Source: Oscillospiraceae bacterium
Lineage (GTDB): Bacteria; Bacillota; Clostridia; Oscillospirales; Ruminococcaceae
Length of the DNA stretch: 37,235 nt
Assembly (NCBI GenBank): GCA_016291435.1
Contig: JAEEXH010000021.1
Span: forward strand, 1-37,235
Direction: 5' to 3'
The notes beneath the pieces are model-generated. The model searched no databases. It was not told where the DNA came from and saw only the letters and a list, made by a program, of their open reading frames with translations. Shown piece after piece: positions 1 to 8,136 of the stretch (positions are counted from its first letter, which is position 1; the number at the start of each line of letters is the position of its first letter). The translations under genes were made by a program, and so were the position numbers.

Positions 1-61
1 CAGCTGGGAGAGCATCTGCCTTACAAGCAGAGGGTCACAGGTTCGAGCCCTGTTGTTCCCA
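1..61 (+). tRNA. tRNA-Val (TAC), 5' end cut by the window edge
   Basis: The 3' part of a tRNA is visible: the anticodon loop CTTACAA (anticodon TAC, valine), a T arm ACAGG-TTCGAGC-CCTGT at 37-53, the 3' acceptor strand TGTTCCC at 54-60 and discriminator A61. The 5' acceptor strand and the start of the D arm lie before the window. No CCA is encoded. It is the first visible member of a four-tRNA cluster. Confidence 0.93.
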
Positions 62-69
62 TATAAAAT

Positions 70-144
70 GGCCTAGTAGGTCCGTTGGTTTAGAACGCCG
101 CCCTGTCACGGCGGAGGGCGTGGGTTCGAGCCCCATCCAGGTCG
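70..144 (+). tRNA. tRNA-Asp (GTC)
   Basis: Acceptor GGCCTAG at 70-76 pairs with CCAGGTC at 137-143 with one G-T wobble and one A-C mismatch (75/138). The anticodon loop CTGTCAC carries GTC (aspartate). The T arm is GTGGG-TTCGAGC-CCCAT at 120-136 and the discriminator is G144, as expected for tRNA-Asp. It lies 8 bases after tRNA-Val. CCA is not encoded. Confidence 0.94.
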
Positions 145-164
145 TCGCGTGGATACACGCAAAT

Positions 165-237
165 GCGGATTTAGCTCATCTGGTAGAGCGCCACCTTGCC
201 AAGGTGGAGGTAGCGGGTTCGAGCCCCGTAATCCGCT
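165..237 (+). tRNA. tRNA-Gly (GCC)
   Basis: Acceptor GCGGATT (165-171) pairs fully with AATCCGC (230-236). The anticodon loop TTGCCAA carries GCC (glycine), with a CACCT/AGGTG anticodon stem. The T arm has GCGGG-TTCGAGC-CCCGT. Discriminator T237. Confidence 0.95.
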
Positions 238-243
238 TATCAC

Positions 244-314
244 GGCGCGATAGCCAAGTGGTAAGGCAATGGTCTGCAACACCGTGATCACCAGTTCAAA
301 TCTGGTTCGCGCCT
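244..314 (+). tRNA. tRNA-Cys (GCA)
   Basis: Acceptor GGCGCGA (244-250) pairs with TCGCGCC (307-313). The anticodon loop CTGCAAC carries GCA (cysteine). The T loop is TTCAAAT and the discriminator is T314, typical of tRNA-Cys. It is the last gene of the tRNA cluster and is followed directly by a terminator. Confidence 0.95.
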
Positions 315-318
315 TCTG

Positions 319-354
319 AAAGTGCTCTGACGAAAGTCAGGGCACTTTTGTTTT
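319..354 (+). terminator. Rho-independent terminator of the tRNA cluster
   Basis: A 13-bp stem (319-331 with 336-348, one T-G wobble) closed by a GAAA tetraloop is followed by TTTTGTTTTG. It sits 4 bases after tRNA-Cys and ends the tRNA transcript before the next promoter. Confidence 0.93.
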
Positions 355-364
355 GCCCTTTTTC

Positions 365-393
365 TTGACATTCCAGTCTGCATATGATACAAT
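365..393 (+). promoter_or_regulatory. Sigma-A promoter of the HD-GYP/BMP operon
   Basis: TTGACA (365-370), 17-base spacer, TACAAT (388-393). A start site near 400 gives a leader of about 55 bases to the ATG at 455. Confidence 0.85.
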
Positions 394-454
394 AAAAGTA
401 TAATTTTTGTATGAAGCGCGGGTGACCGCATGGGGATATATCGGGAGAGGGACT

Positions 455-3400
455 ATGATGCAGAAAAAACAGCTTCGCTCATTTCTGATCAGCACGGCAG
501 CAATGCTTCTGTGCATCCTGATCAACTGCTTCGGCAGACAGTTTGCATCTGCCTACAATCTGCCGGGCAGGCTTGATTCCTACGGCACATTTTTCGCTGC
601 CTATGCGTTCGGACCTGTGCCCGGTGCCGTGGTCGGCACGGCGAGCAATCTGGTGCTCTCCTTCTCACGCCCTTCCGCCGCTGTATACAGCATCGTGAGC
701 GTGTTTCTCGGGCTGAGTGTCGGCTGTTTTGCACGGAAGAAATATTTTGAAACGGTCTTTACTTCCATGACCGTTGCCGGTGCCGTGACCTGCGGGGCAG
801 CAGTGCTGGCATCTGTTCTGAATGCGGCGCTGAATGATTTCAGCACCGGCAATCTCTGGGGTGACGGCGTGCGCGATTTTCTCTGCGAGATGGGTCTAGC
901 GAAATTTCCCGCTATGCTGATCGGCGAGCTGTATCTGGAATTCCCGGATAAACTGCTGACGGTGCTTGTGCTCTATGCGCTGATCCACCTGAGCCGGCAT
1001 TTCCGCAACAGGCGGCGCAAGTATCGCGCTTACCCCGTGAAGGAGCTCTCCGTGATCCTTGCTGCCGGGATCTGTGCCGCAGCGACGGCTCCTGCTCATA
1101 TACTGACGGCAGAAGCGGCTGAGGAGAGCATTGCTTACATCCAGACGGTCTACAACGGCGAGAACGGGCTTCTCTGCGGGCATGCGAATGCGATTGCGGA
1201 GACTTCTGACGGTATCCTCTGGATCGGCACCTATGCAGGACTCTACCGATACAACGGCGCGGTGTTTGCACACATGGACGGGATGGATGCCGTGCGCAAT
1301 GTCAACTGCCTTTACACCGACGACGAGGGACGACTCTGGGTCGGCACAAATGACAACGGTGCTGCCATCGTGATCAATGAGGAGATTGTCGCGAGCGTGA
1401 ATTCGCAGAGCGGTCTGCCGTCTGATTCGATCCGCTCCATCGTGCAGAGTGAGAACGGTGATTACTATATCGGGACCTCTGCGGGTCTTGTGACGGTGCG
1501 GCTTGAAATGGGCATTTCTGTTCTCGGCGAGATCGAAGATACCGGCTATGTCAGCTGCCTTTCCGCTGACCGTGAGGGGAATGTCACCGCCGTGAATTCC
1601 GAGGGGCGGCTCTTTCTGATCCGCAGCGGGCATGTCATCACTTCGCTGGATACCGTCAACGGACAGAAACCGACCTGCTGCTGCTTCGGCGCGGACGGCA
1701 CGCTGTATGTCGGAACGGACAAAGGCTGGATTGCTGAATATTCGCTTTTTGACGGCGGCTTCACGCGCACAGAAATGCGGCAGTGCAGCGGTTTGACGAA
1801 GATCAATCATATCTATTTTGACAGCAGCGGCAAGGAATGGATCTGTGCAGATAACGGCATCGGCTATATGAACAGCAAGGGCGTATTCGCCCGGCAGGAG
1901 ACCGGCGATTTCAACCATTCCGTCGAGAATATGAGCGAGGATTATCAGGGCAATCTCTGGTTTGCCTCCTCCCGTATGGGGCTTCTGCGCCTGCTTCGCT
2001 CTCCTGTCACCGATGTTTTCGCCGATGCGGGTCTCAAGCCCTGCGTGGTCAATTCAACCGCGATCTATCACGGAGTGCTCTATATCGGCGCGGATGACGG
2101 CCTGCGCATCGTGAATACTGAGAAGCGTGTCCCGGTTGAGAATCACCTGACTGAGCTTCTGGAGGGCAGCCGTATCCGCTGCCTGTATACTGACGATAAC
2201 GGGCATCTCTGGATATGCAGCTACGGCGCGGGGCTGGTATGTGTTTCCTCCGGCGGCACCGTGACCAATTATTCCGAGGAGATCTACGGGCTCGGCAGCC
2301 GCGTGCGTGTCTGCACAGAGCTTTCGGACGGGACAGTTGCCGCTGCCGGCTCGACCGGTCTTTTCTTCCTGCGCGGCGGGAAAGCGACTGCGCAGTATCT
2401 CTACGGCGAATCCTTCGGCTATGCGCCCGTGCTCTGCATGCTGGAAGCTGAGGACGGCACACTCTATGCCGGCACCGACGGCGACGGCATCACAGTTATG
2501 CGGAACGGCGAGGTCGTGCAGCGTCTCGGGCGAGAAGACGGGCTCACCTCCGGCGTCATCCTGCGCATGGTTTCAGACCCCGAGGACGGCAGCATTTACA
2601 TCGTCACTTCCAACAGCATCTGCCGTATGGCGGACGGTACGATCACGCAGCTCCGCTTTTTCCCGTATTCCAATAACTATGACATGTTCATCGGTGAGGA
2701 CGGCAGAGTGTTTGTGACCGGCAGCGCGGGTGTCTATGTGATGAAAAAGAACGCCCTTCTGAACAGCGCGTCGCCGGAATACACCCTTCTGAATTCACAG
2801 ACAGGTCTTGTCTGCGCGCTCACGGCAAATGCCTGGAATGCCCTTGATCAGGCGGGGAATCTCTATCTCTCCGCCGACCACGGTGTGTTTGTCATCAATC
2901 TGAAGCGGTATCTTCTGAAGCAGACTGCATACCGGCTTTCGATCCCCGAGGTGCACATCGACGATCAGTCTTCACGCATTATGCGCGGCACCGATCTTCA
3001 CATAGACCGCGGCGCCGCAAAGGTCGAATTCTTCCCTGAGATCATCAACTATACGCTTGAGGATCCTGTGATTTCCTATTACCTTGAAGGATTTGACACC
3101 GGCTGGAAGGATATTCGCCGCAGTGAGCTGAAATCTGTGCCATACACCAATCTGAAGCCGGGGAATTACAAGTTCCGGCTTGCAGTCCGGGACGAAGACG
3201 GCAGTCTGCTTGAGGAGACCGTGCTCAGTCTCACAAAAGAGAGTGCGATTTATGATAACGCATGGTTCCGGTACTATATGATTGTTGTCGCCGCAGTCTT
3301 TGTCGGCTGGCTGACATGGTTCATCACGCGCACACAGATGCAGCGCACGCTGGAGCTCCAGAAAACAAAGCTCGCGATGGCAATGCAGCAGCTCCAGATG

Positions 3401-4009
3401 GGCAATGAAACGATCCTTGCAATCGCGAAGACCGTTGATGCGAAGGATGTGCGTACAAGCAAGCATTCGCAGCGCGTCTCAGATTATTCTGCCATGATTG
3501 CCGCGGAGTACGGCTTCACAGAGGAGGAGCAGGAAAATCTCCGCAAGGCGGCGCTCCTGCATGACATCGGCAAGATCGGCATTCCCGATTCCGTGCTGAA
3601 CAAGCCTTCCCGTCTGACCGATGAGGAATATGCCGTTATGAAAACGCATGTCACAAAAGGCGCAGAGATTCTCAAGGATTTCACTTTGATCGAGCATGTG
3701 GTCGAGGGCGCACGCTATCATCACGAGCGCTATGACGGCAAGGGCTATCCGGAGGGGCTCTCCGGCACAGATATTCCGCTTTACGGCAGAATCATTGCGA
3801 TTGCAGATGCCTTTGATGCGATGACCGCAAACCGTGTTTACCGCAAGAAGCAGGATTTTGAATATGTGCTCGGCGAGCTCCGGCGCGGGCGGGGCACACA
3901 GTTTGATCCCGAGCTGCTTGATATTTTCCTGCGGCTGATCGAGGAGAAGAAGATCGACATTGAAGCGCTCTACCAGGCGCCTGCCGGGGAGGAGGCTGAG
4001 AACACATGA
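455..4009 (+). CDS. Membrane sensor with S-component-like domain, Reg_prop propeller, Y_Y_Y and HD-GYP c-di-GMP phosphodiesterase domains
   Basis: A 1184-residue putative cyclic-di-GMP phosphodiesterase. Residues 1-190 hold several membrane segments; the pattern LDSYGTFFAAYAFGPVPGAV resembles ECF-transporter S components. About 225-840 are two-component-regulator propeller repeats (LWIGT, LWVGT, LWICS, LYVGT), followed by a Y_Y_Y domain (about 854-925), a membrane helix (936-958) and HD-GYP (about 993-1145). The HD pair is H1036-D1037 (LLHDIGKIG) and the GYP motif HHERYDGKGYP is at 1089-1099, so the catalytic centre looks intact. The propeller probably faces outside and signals through the helix to the cytoplasmic HD-GYP domain. 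An in-frame TTG at 407 is rejected because ATG455 has the ribosome site GGGAGAGGG 3 bases upstream. The stop overlaps the next gene by 4 bases. The ligand is unknown; the S-component label is an inference. Confidence 0.9.
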   Translation: MMQKKQLRSFLISTAAMLLCILINCFGRQFASAYNLPGRLDSYGTFFAAYAFGPVPGAVVGTASNLVLSFSRPSAAVYSIVSVFLGLSVGCFARKKYFETVFTSMTVAGAVTCGAAVLASVLNAALNDFSTGNLWGDGVRDFLCEMGLAKFPAMLIGELYLEFPDKLLTVLVLYALIHLSRHFRNRRRKYRAYPVKELSVILAAGICAAATAPAHILTAEAAEESIAYIQTVYNGENGLLCGHANAIAETSDGILWIGTYAGLYRYNGAVFAHMDGMDAVRNVNCLYTDDEGRLWVGTNDNGAAIVINEEIVASVNSQSGLPSDSIRSIVQSENGDYYIGTSAGLVTVRLEMGISVLGEIEDTGYVSCLSADREGNVTAVNSEGRLFLIRSGHVITSLDTVNGQKPTCCCFGADGTLYVGTDKGWIAEYSLFDGGFTRTEMRQCSGLTKINHIYFDSSGKEWICADNGIGYMNSKGVFARQETGDFNHSVENMSEDYQGNLWFASSRMGLLRLLRSPVTDVFADAGLKPCVVNSTAIYHGVLYIGADDGLRIVNTEKRVPVENHLTELLEGSRIRCLYTDDNGHLWICSYGAGLVCVSSGGTVTNYSEEIYGLGSRVRVCTELSDGTVAAAGSTGLFFLRGGKATAQYLYGESFGYAPVLCMLEAEDGTLYAGTDGDGITVMRNGEVVQRLGREDGLTSGVILRMVSDPEDGSIYIVTSNSICRMADGTITQLRFFPYSNNYDMFIGEDGRVFVTGSAGVYVMKKNALLNSASPEYTLLNSQTGLVCALTANAWNALDQAGNLYLSADHGVFVINLKRYLLKQTAYRLSIPEVHIDDQSSRIMRGTDLHIDRGAAKVEFFPEIINYTLEDPVISYYLEGFDTGWKDIRRSELKSVPYTNLKPGNYKFRLAVRDEDGSLLEETVLSLTKESAIYDNAWFRYYMIVVAAVFVGWLTWFITRTQMQRTLELQKTKLAMAMQQLQMGNETILAIAKTVDAKDVRTSKHSQRVSDYSAMIAAEYGFTEEEQENLRKAALLHDIGKIGIPDSVLNKPSRLTDEEYAVMKTHVTKGAEILKDFTLIEHVVEGARYHHERYDGKGYPEGLSGTDIPLYGRIIAIADAFDAMTANRVYRKKQDFEYVLGELRRGRGTQFDPELLDIFLRLIEEKKIDIEALYQAPAGEEAENT

Positions 4010-5211
4010 AACGGGATCTGATGCATGTGCTGGCAGCGTTCCTTGCAGCCGTGATCGCGCTTGCGGGCTTCGGTGTCCGGCATTTCTACCGTGCATCGCA
4101 TCAGGCGGAGCAAAAGAAGCTGAAAATCGGCTTTGTGCTCGACGGCGACGACAGCACGGCGTACACGGCGAATTTCATGCATGCCGTCAATCAGCTCACG
4201 GCATATTTCGGCAGCCGCATCGAAACGACCGAGCGGTTTCAGGTGCCCTACGAGGCAGCAGAGCGCGTGATCGGAGCGCTTGTTGATGACGGCTGCTGCA
4301 TGATTGTAACCAATTCCTACGGTTACTGTGAAGCTGCAAAGCGTGCAGCCGAGCGGTATCCTTCGGTGCAGTTCTGTCAGGCGACAGGCGACAATGCGAA
4401 TACGGCGCCGGTGCTCCCGAATTATCATACATTCATGGGCAGAATCGCGGAGGGCCGCTATGCCTGCGGCGTGGTCGCGGGGCGAAAGCTCGCTGCGATG
4501 ATCGAATCCGGCGAGGTCACGGCAGAAGAAGCAGTGATCGGCTATGTTGCGGCATTCCCCGTCCCGGAAGTGATCTCCGGCTATACGGCATTCCTGCTCG
4601 GGGCGCGTTCACAGTGCCCGGAGGCTGTCATGCGCGTGCGGTACACAAACACATGGTCAGATTACGCGGATGAAAAACGAGCCGCCGAGAAGCTGATTTT
4701 AGCCGGATGCCGTTTGATCGCGCAGCACTCCGATACGATCGGTCCGGCGCTTGTCTGCGAGAATACGGCAATCGGGTATCGGGTCTATCATGTCGGCTAT
4801 AACCGCGATATGACTGATGTTGCGCCGACTGCTTCTCTGATCAGTGCACGGACGGACTGGTCACCCTATCTGATTGCAGCGGCTGAGGCGATCCTTTCCG
4901 ATGGACGGATCGAAAATTTTGCGGGCGCTTCCGTGCACGGGAATGATGCAGGCGGCGGCTTTGCAGAGGGCTGGGTCAGCCTCTATCAGCTCAATGAAGC
5001 GGCTGTTCCGTCAGACTGTGATGCGCTGCTCCGCGAAACGGTGCAGGCGCTGAAAGAGGGCAAGGTGCAGATCTTCTCCGGGGAGTATACCGGCGTCGAT
5101 CCGAATGACGCTTCCGATGTGTATGATCTGCGCACGCCGTACCCCGAGAATGCGGTATCCTCCGCGCCGACCTTCCATTATGTTCTGCGTGATGTGATCA
5201 CCGTAGATTAA
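4006..5211 (+). CDS. BMP-family (PnrA/Med-like) substrate-binding protein with N-terminal membrane anchor
   Basis: A 401-residue protein. One hydrophobic anchor (about 7-24) without a lipobox cysteine is followed by a type 1 periplasmic-binding fold starting KLKIGFVLDGD, with BMP-family features (YGYCEAAKRAAERYP, FMGRIAEGRYACGVVAG, IGYVAAFPVPEVISGYTAF). Known BMP proteins bind nucleosides for ABC uptake or, in the Med group, act in regulation. No permease or ATPase gene is near. Its ATG overlaps the stop of the HD-GYP gene (ATGA), so the two are translationally coupled, and I infer that it presents a ligand to that sensor rather than serving transport. It ends in a hairpin shared with the convergent zinc-ribbon gene. 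Confidence 0.85.
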   Translation: MKRDLMHVLAAFLAAVIALAGFGVRHFYRASHQAEQKKLKIGFVLDGDDSTAYTANFMHAVNQLTAYFGSRIETTERFQVPYEAAERVIGALVDDGCCMIVTNSYGYCEAAKRAAERYPSVQFCQATGDNANTAPVLPNYHTFMGRIAEGRYACGVVAGRKLAAMIESGEVTAEEAVIGYVAAFPVPEVISGYTAFLLGARSQCPEAVMRVRYTNTWSDYADEKRAAEKLILAGCRLIAQHSDTIGPALVCENTAIGYRVYHVGYNRDMTDVAPTASLISARTDWSPYLIAAAEAILSDGRIENFAGASVHGNDAGGGFAEGWVSLYQLNEAAVPSDCDALLRETVQALKEGKVQIFSGEYTGVDPNDASDVYDLRTPYPENAVSSAPTFHYVLRDVITVD

Positions 5212-5224
5212 TAGCACAGAAAAC

Positions 5225-5260
5225 AGCCGCAGGCCTGAGATACCTGCGGCTGCTTCTTAT
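5225..5260. terminator. Bidirectional terminator between convergent genes
   Basis: A 9-bp perfect stem, AGCCGCAGG (5225-5233) with CCTGCGGCT (5243-5251). It is followed on the plus strand by TGCTTCTTATT and on the minus strand by GTTTTCTG. It serves the BMP gene and probably the opposing zinc-ribbon gene. Confidence 0.8.
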
Positions 5261-6480
5261 TCTGCCGTTTCATTCGGATCAACAAGGATGATCTTCGGAG
5301 AGGAGTACGGATCCTCTACACGGAAGGTGACATTGCCGTCTGCGATCATGCGCTGCCATTCCGTCTCTGAGCATTCGACTGTCTCCGTCTTGTTCTTGTA
5401 ATCGAATTCGACGAAATATACTATCTCGCGGTTTGATTCGCGTTCTTTCTCGCCGAGAAGCAGCTCGCTGTATTCCGGCGTTTCCGCGGAGGTGCCGCTC
5501 GCCGTGACCGTGCGGGTATCGACCCATTCATCATATTCGTAGTAATACTTTTCACGCGGCTCTGTGGCGTAGATCGGCTCGTCGTAATACTCCGTTTCGT
5601 AGTGGAGCGAGATCACAGGCGGCTGCCCGATCATCAGCATCGTGTTCCCGAGCCCGAAGACACCGAACTGACCGTTTCCGTAGTCATCCCATCCGCCGCC
5701 GTCGTCCCAGCCGCCGCCGTCATCCCAGTCCCAGTCGTTGTCGTTATCATCATAGTCATCGACCCAGACCTCACGGGAGCGCCGCTCGTAGTGATCAATA
5801 TAGGTATAGTCCTCGATCTGCGTGCGGAGCAGCCGTGCGTCATCGGGGAGCGTCCAGTCGCTGCCCTCGAAGGTCTTGAGCTCCTGTACATAGATTCTGG
5901 ATTCCCAGGTCGCCTGCGCAAGATCAGCGGTACGCACCTTTTTCGATGAGATGCTGCTTGCGATATTCACGATCAGGCCAATGAGGAAGAGAACCGCCAT
6001 GATCAGAAGGAAAATGCAGCAGCAGGCGTTTTGCTTCCAGAATTTCTGGAAGAAATTCAGCTTCTCCTGCGGTTTCGCCGGATTGACGGAAGGCTCAGGC
6101 GGCTTGACATCCTTGTAGTTTTCCTCACTCTCGGCGCGCACGGCACCGCAGTATACGCAGGTCTGTGCATTGTCGTCATTCTGCTGTGAGCAATAGGGGC
6201 AGATCCAGTTCTGATGCCCGATGCGCACCGCAGATTCGCCGGAGACCTCATCGACAAATTCCACGAGATCATCACGCAGATAGAATTTTACATTGCGGTC
6301 TCTCGCGTGCCCGCACTGCGCGCATTCATGATGATCGCCGCGGATGCCCTTGGTGCCGCAGTACCGGCAGTCCCAGTAGCCCCAGCGGTTGCGCTTCTTT
6401 CCGCATTTCGGGCAGACGAATGTCTCGCCGCTGATATTCGGATTGCCGCATTTCGGGCAGTTCCAGTTAGAGTGTGCCAT
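5257..6480 (-). CDS. Triple zinc-ribbon membrane protein with acidic WDDGGG segment, function unknown
   Basis: A 407-residue protein. Three four-cysteine zinc ribbons are seen: C8/C11/C23/C26, C38/C41/C53/C56 and C94/C97/C108/C111. A single membrane helix follows (about 151-175, preceded by a CCC), and then a C-terminal domain of about 230 residues with an Asp/Trp/Gly-rich stretch (WDDGGG repeated) and many Tyr/Glu. The ribbons probably lie in the cytoplasm and the acidic part outside. The start at 6480 is chosen because GGGAGGG lies just upstream; a start at 6543 would overlap the promoter -35 hexamer. I do not recognise a defined function. Zinc ribbons of this kind usually mediate protein contacts rather than catalysis. 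Confidence 0.8.
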   Translation of the reverse strand: MAHSNWNCPKCGNPNISGETFVCPKCGKKRNRWGYWDCRYCGTKGIRGDHHECAQCGHARDRNVKFYLRDDLVEFVDEVSGESAVRIGHQNWICPYCSQQNDDNAQTCVYCGAVRAESEENYKDVKPPEPSVNPAKPQEKLNFFQKFWKQNACCCIFLLIMAVLFLIGLIVNIASSISSKKVRTADLAQATWESRIYVQELKTFEGSDWTLPDDARLLRTQIEDYTYIDHYERRSREVWVDDYDDNDNDWDWDDGGGWDDGGGWDDYGNGQFGVFGLGNTMLMIGQPPVISLHYETEYYDEPIYATEPREKYYYEYDEWVDTRTVTASGTSAETPEYSELLLGEKERESNREIVYFVEFDYKNKTETVECSETEWQRMIADGNVTFRVEDPYSSPKIILVDPNETAE

Positions 6481-6514
6481 GTGTTTCCCTCCCTGCTGTA
6501 TGTTACTTTGCTTC

Positions 6515-6543
6515 ATTATATCACAGAATAACAAAAAACGCAA
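6515..6543 (-). promoter_or_regulatory. Sigma-A promoter of the zinc-ribbon gene
   Basis: On the minus strand: TTGCGT (6543-6538), 17 bases, TATAAT (6520-6515). The leader to the ATG at 6480 is about 28 bases. It lies back to back with the GH5 promoter. Confidence 0.75.
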
Positions 6544-6612
6544 GTACTTGTCCGCGCACTGACCTTTTGTGCTGACTTATATTACAGATCATGCGTATTA
6601 TCTGCATCCCTA

Positions 6613-6641
6613 TTGACAAAACAGCAGGCGGCAGGTATAAT
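6613..6641 (+). promoter_or_regulatory. Sigma-A promoter of the GH5 gene
   Basis: TTGACA (6613-6618), 17 bases, TATAAT (6636-6641), a full consensus match, ending 38 bases before the ATG. Confidence 0.9.
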
Positions 6642-6679
6642 ACATTCATCATCTGAATGATACACAGGGGGAAACATGA

Positions 6680-8029
6680 ATGAAAAGATACAGAATTCTG
6701 AGCACAGCCGCGGCAGGGATGCTCTGTGCAGCTCTGTTGCCTGCACCGCCTGTCTCCGCAGCGCCGGCAATGCGTGATATTTCCACGCGGGAGCTTGTGC
6801 GCGATATGGGGCTCGGCATCAATCTCGGCAATACGCTCGAAGCAGCAGGCGACTGGATCGCGCAGTACGGCGACGGTACGCCGCGTTCCTATGAGACCGC
6901 ATGGGGCAGCCCCGTCATCACGCGGGAGATGATCGAGGGCATGGCGAAGGAGGGCTTCGGCGTTGTCCGTATCCCGGTCGCGTGGTCGAATCTGATGTCT
7001 CAGGACGGAACCTATACGATCAGCAGCGCCTATGACGCCCGCGTACATGAGATCGTGGACTGGACGATTGAAAGCGGCATGTATGCCATCATCAACATCC
7101 ACTGGGACGGCGGCTGGGTCAACGATTTCCCGAAGGACAAAGAGGGGAATCTGTACCGCTTCGGGCATATGTGGGAGCAGATCGCCGGGAGCTTCAGGGA
7201 ATACAGCGACTATCTCGTGTTTGAATCGCAGAACGAGGAGCTCGGCTGGGACAGCATCTGGAACCCGTGGGGCGGCACGAACGGCAAGGCAGAATCCTAT
7301 GCGCTCGTCAACGAGATCAATCAGGCATTTGTGGATGTGGTGCGTGCTTCCGGCGGCAACAATGCCGCACGGCACCTGCTGATCTCCGGCTATAATACCT
7401 CCATTGAGCGCACCTGCGACAGCATGTTTCAGATGCCGCAGGATCCCGCAAACCGCATGGCGGTCTCCGTGCATTATTATTCCCCGGCGGGCTTTGCCAT
7501 TCTGGAAGAGGATGCAGACTGGGGCAAGGCAATCTCAACATGGGGCACCGATCAGGACTATGCCTCTCTCCGCGCAGAGATGGATCAGCTGAAATCAAGA
7601 TTCACCGATCAGGGCATTCCCGTAATCATCGGCGAATACGGCTGCCCGACGAAGAATAAGGAGCCGGAGTCTGTGCGGCGCTTCCTCTCGTCTGTCTGTG
7701 AAGAGGCATATCAGCGCGGGCACTGTCCTGTGATGTGGGCAACACCCGGCGGACACTATGACCGCAGCACATGCAAAATGTACGATCAGGTGCTCCGGGA
7801 AAAGCTCTATGCGATCGGCGGGAAACCCTATGCCCCGCAGAGCGTCCAGACCGATCTCCCCGGTGATGTGAATGCCGATAACGCCGTGACAGCGGCGGAT
7901 GCGGTTCTCTTGCAGCGCTATCTGCTCGGTGAGGATGTGCTCACGGAGCTGCGCGGCGACCTGAACGGCGACGGCAGACTGAACGCAAAGGATCTGACGC
8001 TCCTGAAGCGGATGCTGCTCAATACATGA
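6680..8029 (+). CDS. Secreted GH5 endoglucanase with C-terminal type I dockerin
   Basis: A 449-residue secreted glycoside hydrolase of family 5, expected to cleave beta-1,4-glucan chains and to join a cellulosome. A signal peptide (about 1-27, ending VSA-AP) is followed by the catalytic domain (about 35-380). Visible family motifs: GINLGNTLEA, VRIPVAW (R98), NIHWDGGW (H140), the general acid E186 in SQNEELGW, HYYSP (H265) and the nucleophile E319 in VIIGEYG. A short linker leads to a dockerin (395-449) with two calcium loops, D396-D407 and D427-D438. It has its own consensus promoter and the ribosome site AGGGGGA. No CBM is present. The main substrate could also be xyloglucan or mannan, since GH5 subfamilies differ. 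Confidence 0.95.
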   Translation: MKRYRILSTAAAGMLCAALLPAPPVSAAPAMRDISTRELVRDMGLGINLGNTLEAAGDWIAQYGDGTPRSYETAWGSPVITREMIEGMAKEGFGVVRIPVAWSNLMSQDGTYTISSAYDARVHEIVDWTIESGMYAIINIHWDGGWVNDFPKDKEGNLYRFGHMWEQIAGSFREYSDYLVFESQNEELGWDSIWNPWGGTNGKAESYALVNEINQAFVDVVRASGGNNAARHLLISGYNTSIERTCDSMFQMPQDPANRMAVSVHYYSPAGFAILEEDADWGKAISTWGTDQDYASLRAEMDQLKSRFTDQGIPVIIGEYGCPTKNKEPESVRRFLSSVCEEAYQRGHCPVMWATPGGHYDRSTCKMYDQVLREKLYAIGGKPYAPQSVQTDLPGDVNADNAVTAADAVLLQRYLLGEDVLTELRGDLNGDGRLNAKDLTLLKRMLLNT

Positions 8030-8036
8030 ATATCAG

Positions 8037-8068
8037 AAGGGCGCTGCACGGTCGGCGCCTTTTCTTTA
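8037..8068 (+). terminator. Probable terminator after the GH5 gene
   Basis: AAGG(G)CGC and GCGCCTT form a stem with one bulged G and a loop of about 10 bases, followed by TTTTCTTTATT. It is weaker than the other terminators in the window. Confidence 0.6.
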
Positions 8069-8097
8069 TTGACAATTATGTAAAAAAGAGGTATAAT
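8069..8097 (+). promoter_or_regulatory. Sigma-A promoter of ktrBA
   Basis: TTGACA (8069-8074), 17 bases, TATAAT (8092-8097). Transcription would start near 8104, which rules out in-frame starts at 8026 for the next gene and makes ATG8137 the best choice. Confidence 0.9.
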
Positions 8098-8136
8098 AAT
8101 ACCCGTACAAGTATGACAAAACAAGGAGCATTGATT

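Noticed and set aside
106-291. Short minus-strand open frame across the tRNA genes
   Set aside because: It overlaps three tRNA genes and cannot be a protein gene.
407-454. Upstream TTG start for the HD-GYP protein (16 extra residues)
   Set aside because: There is no ribosome site before the TTG at about 7 bases from the transcription start; ATG455 has GGGAGAGGG directly upstream.
896-1918. Open frame of 340 codons antisense to the propeller region
   Set aside because: Shadow of the HD-GYP gene without start signals.
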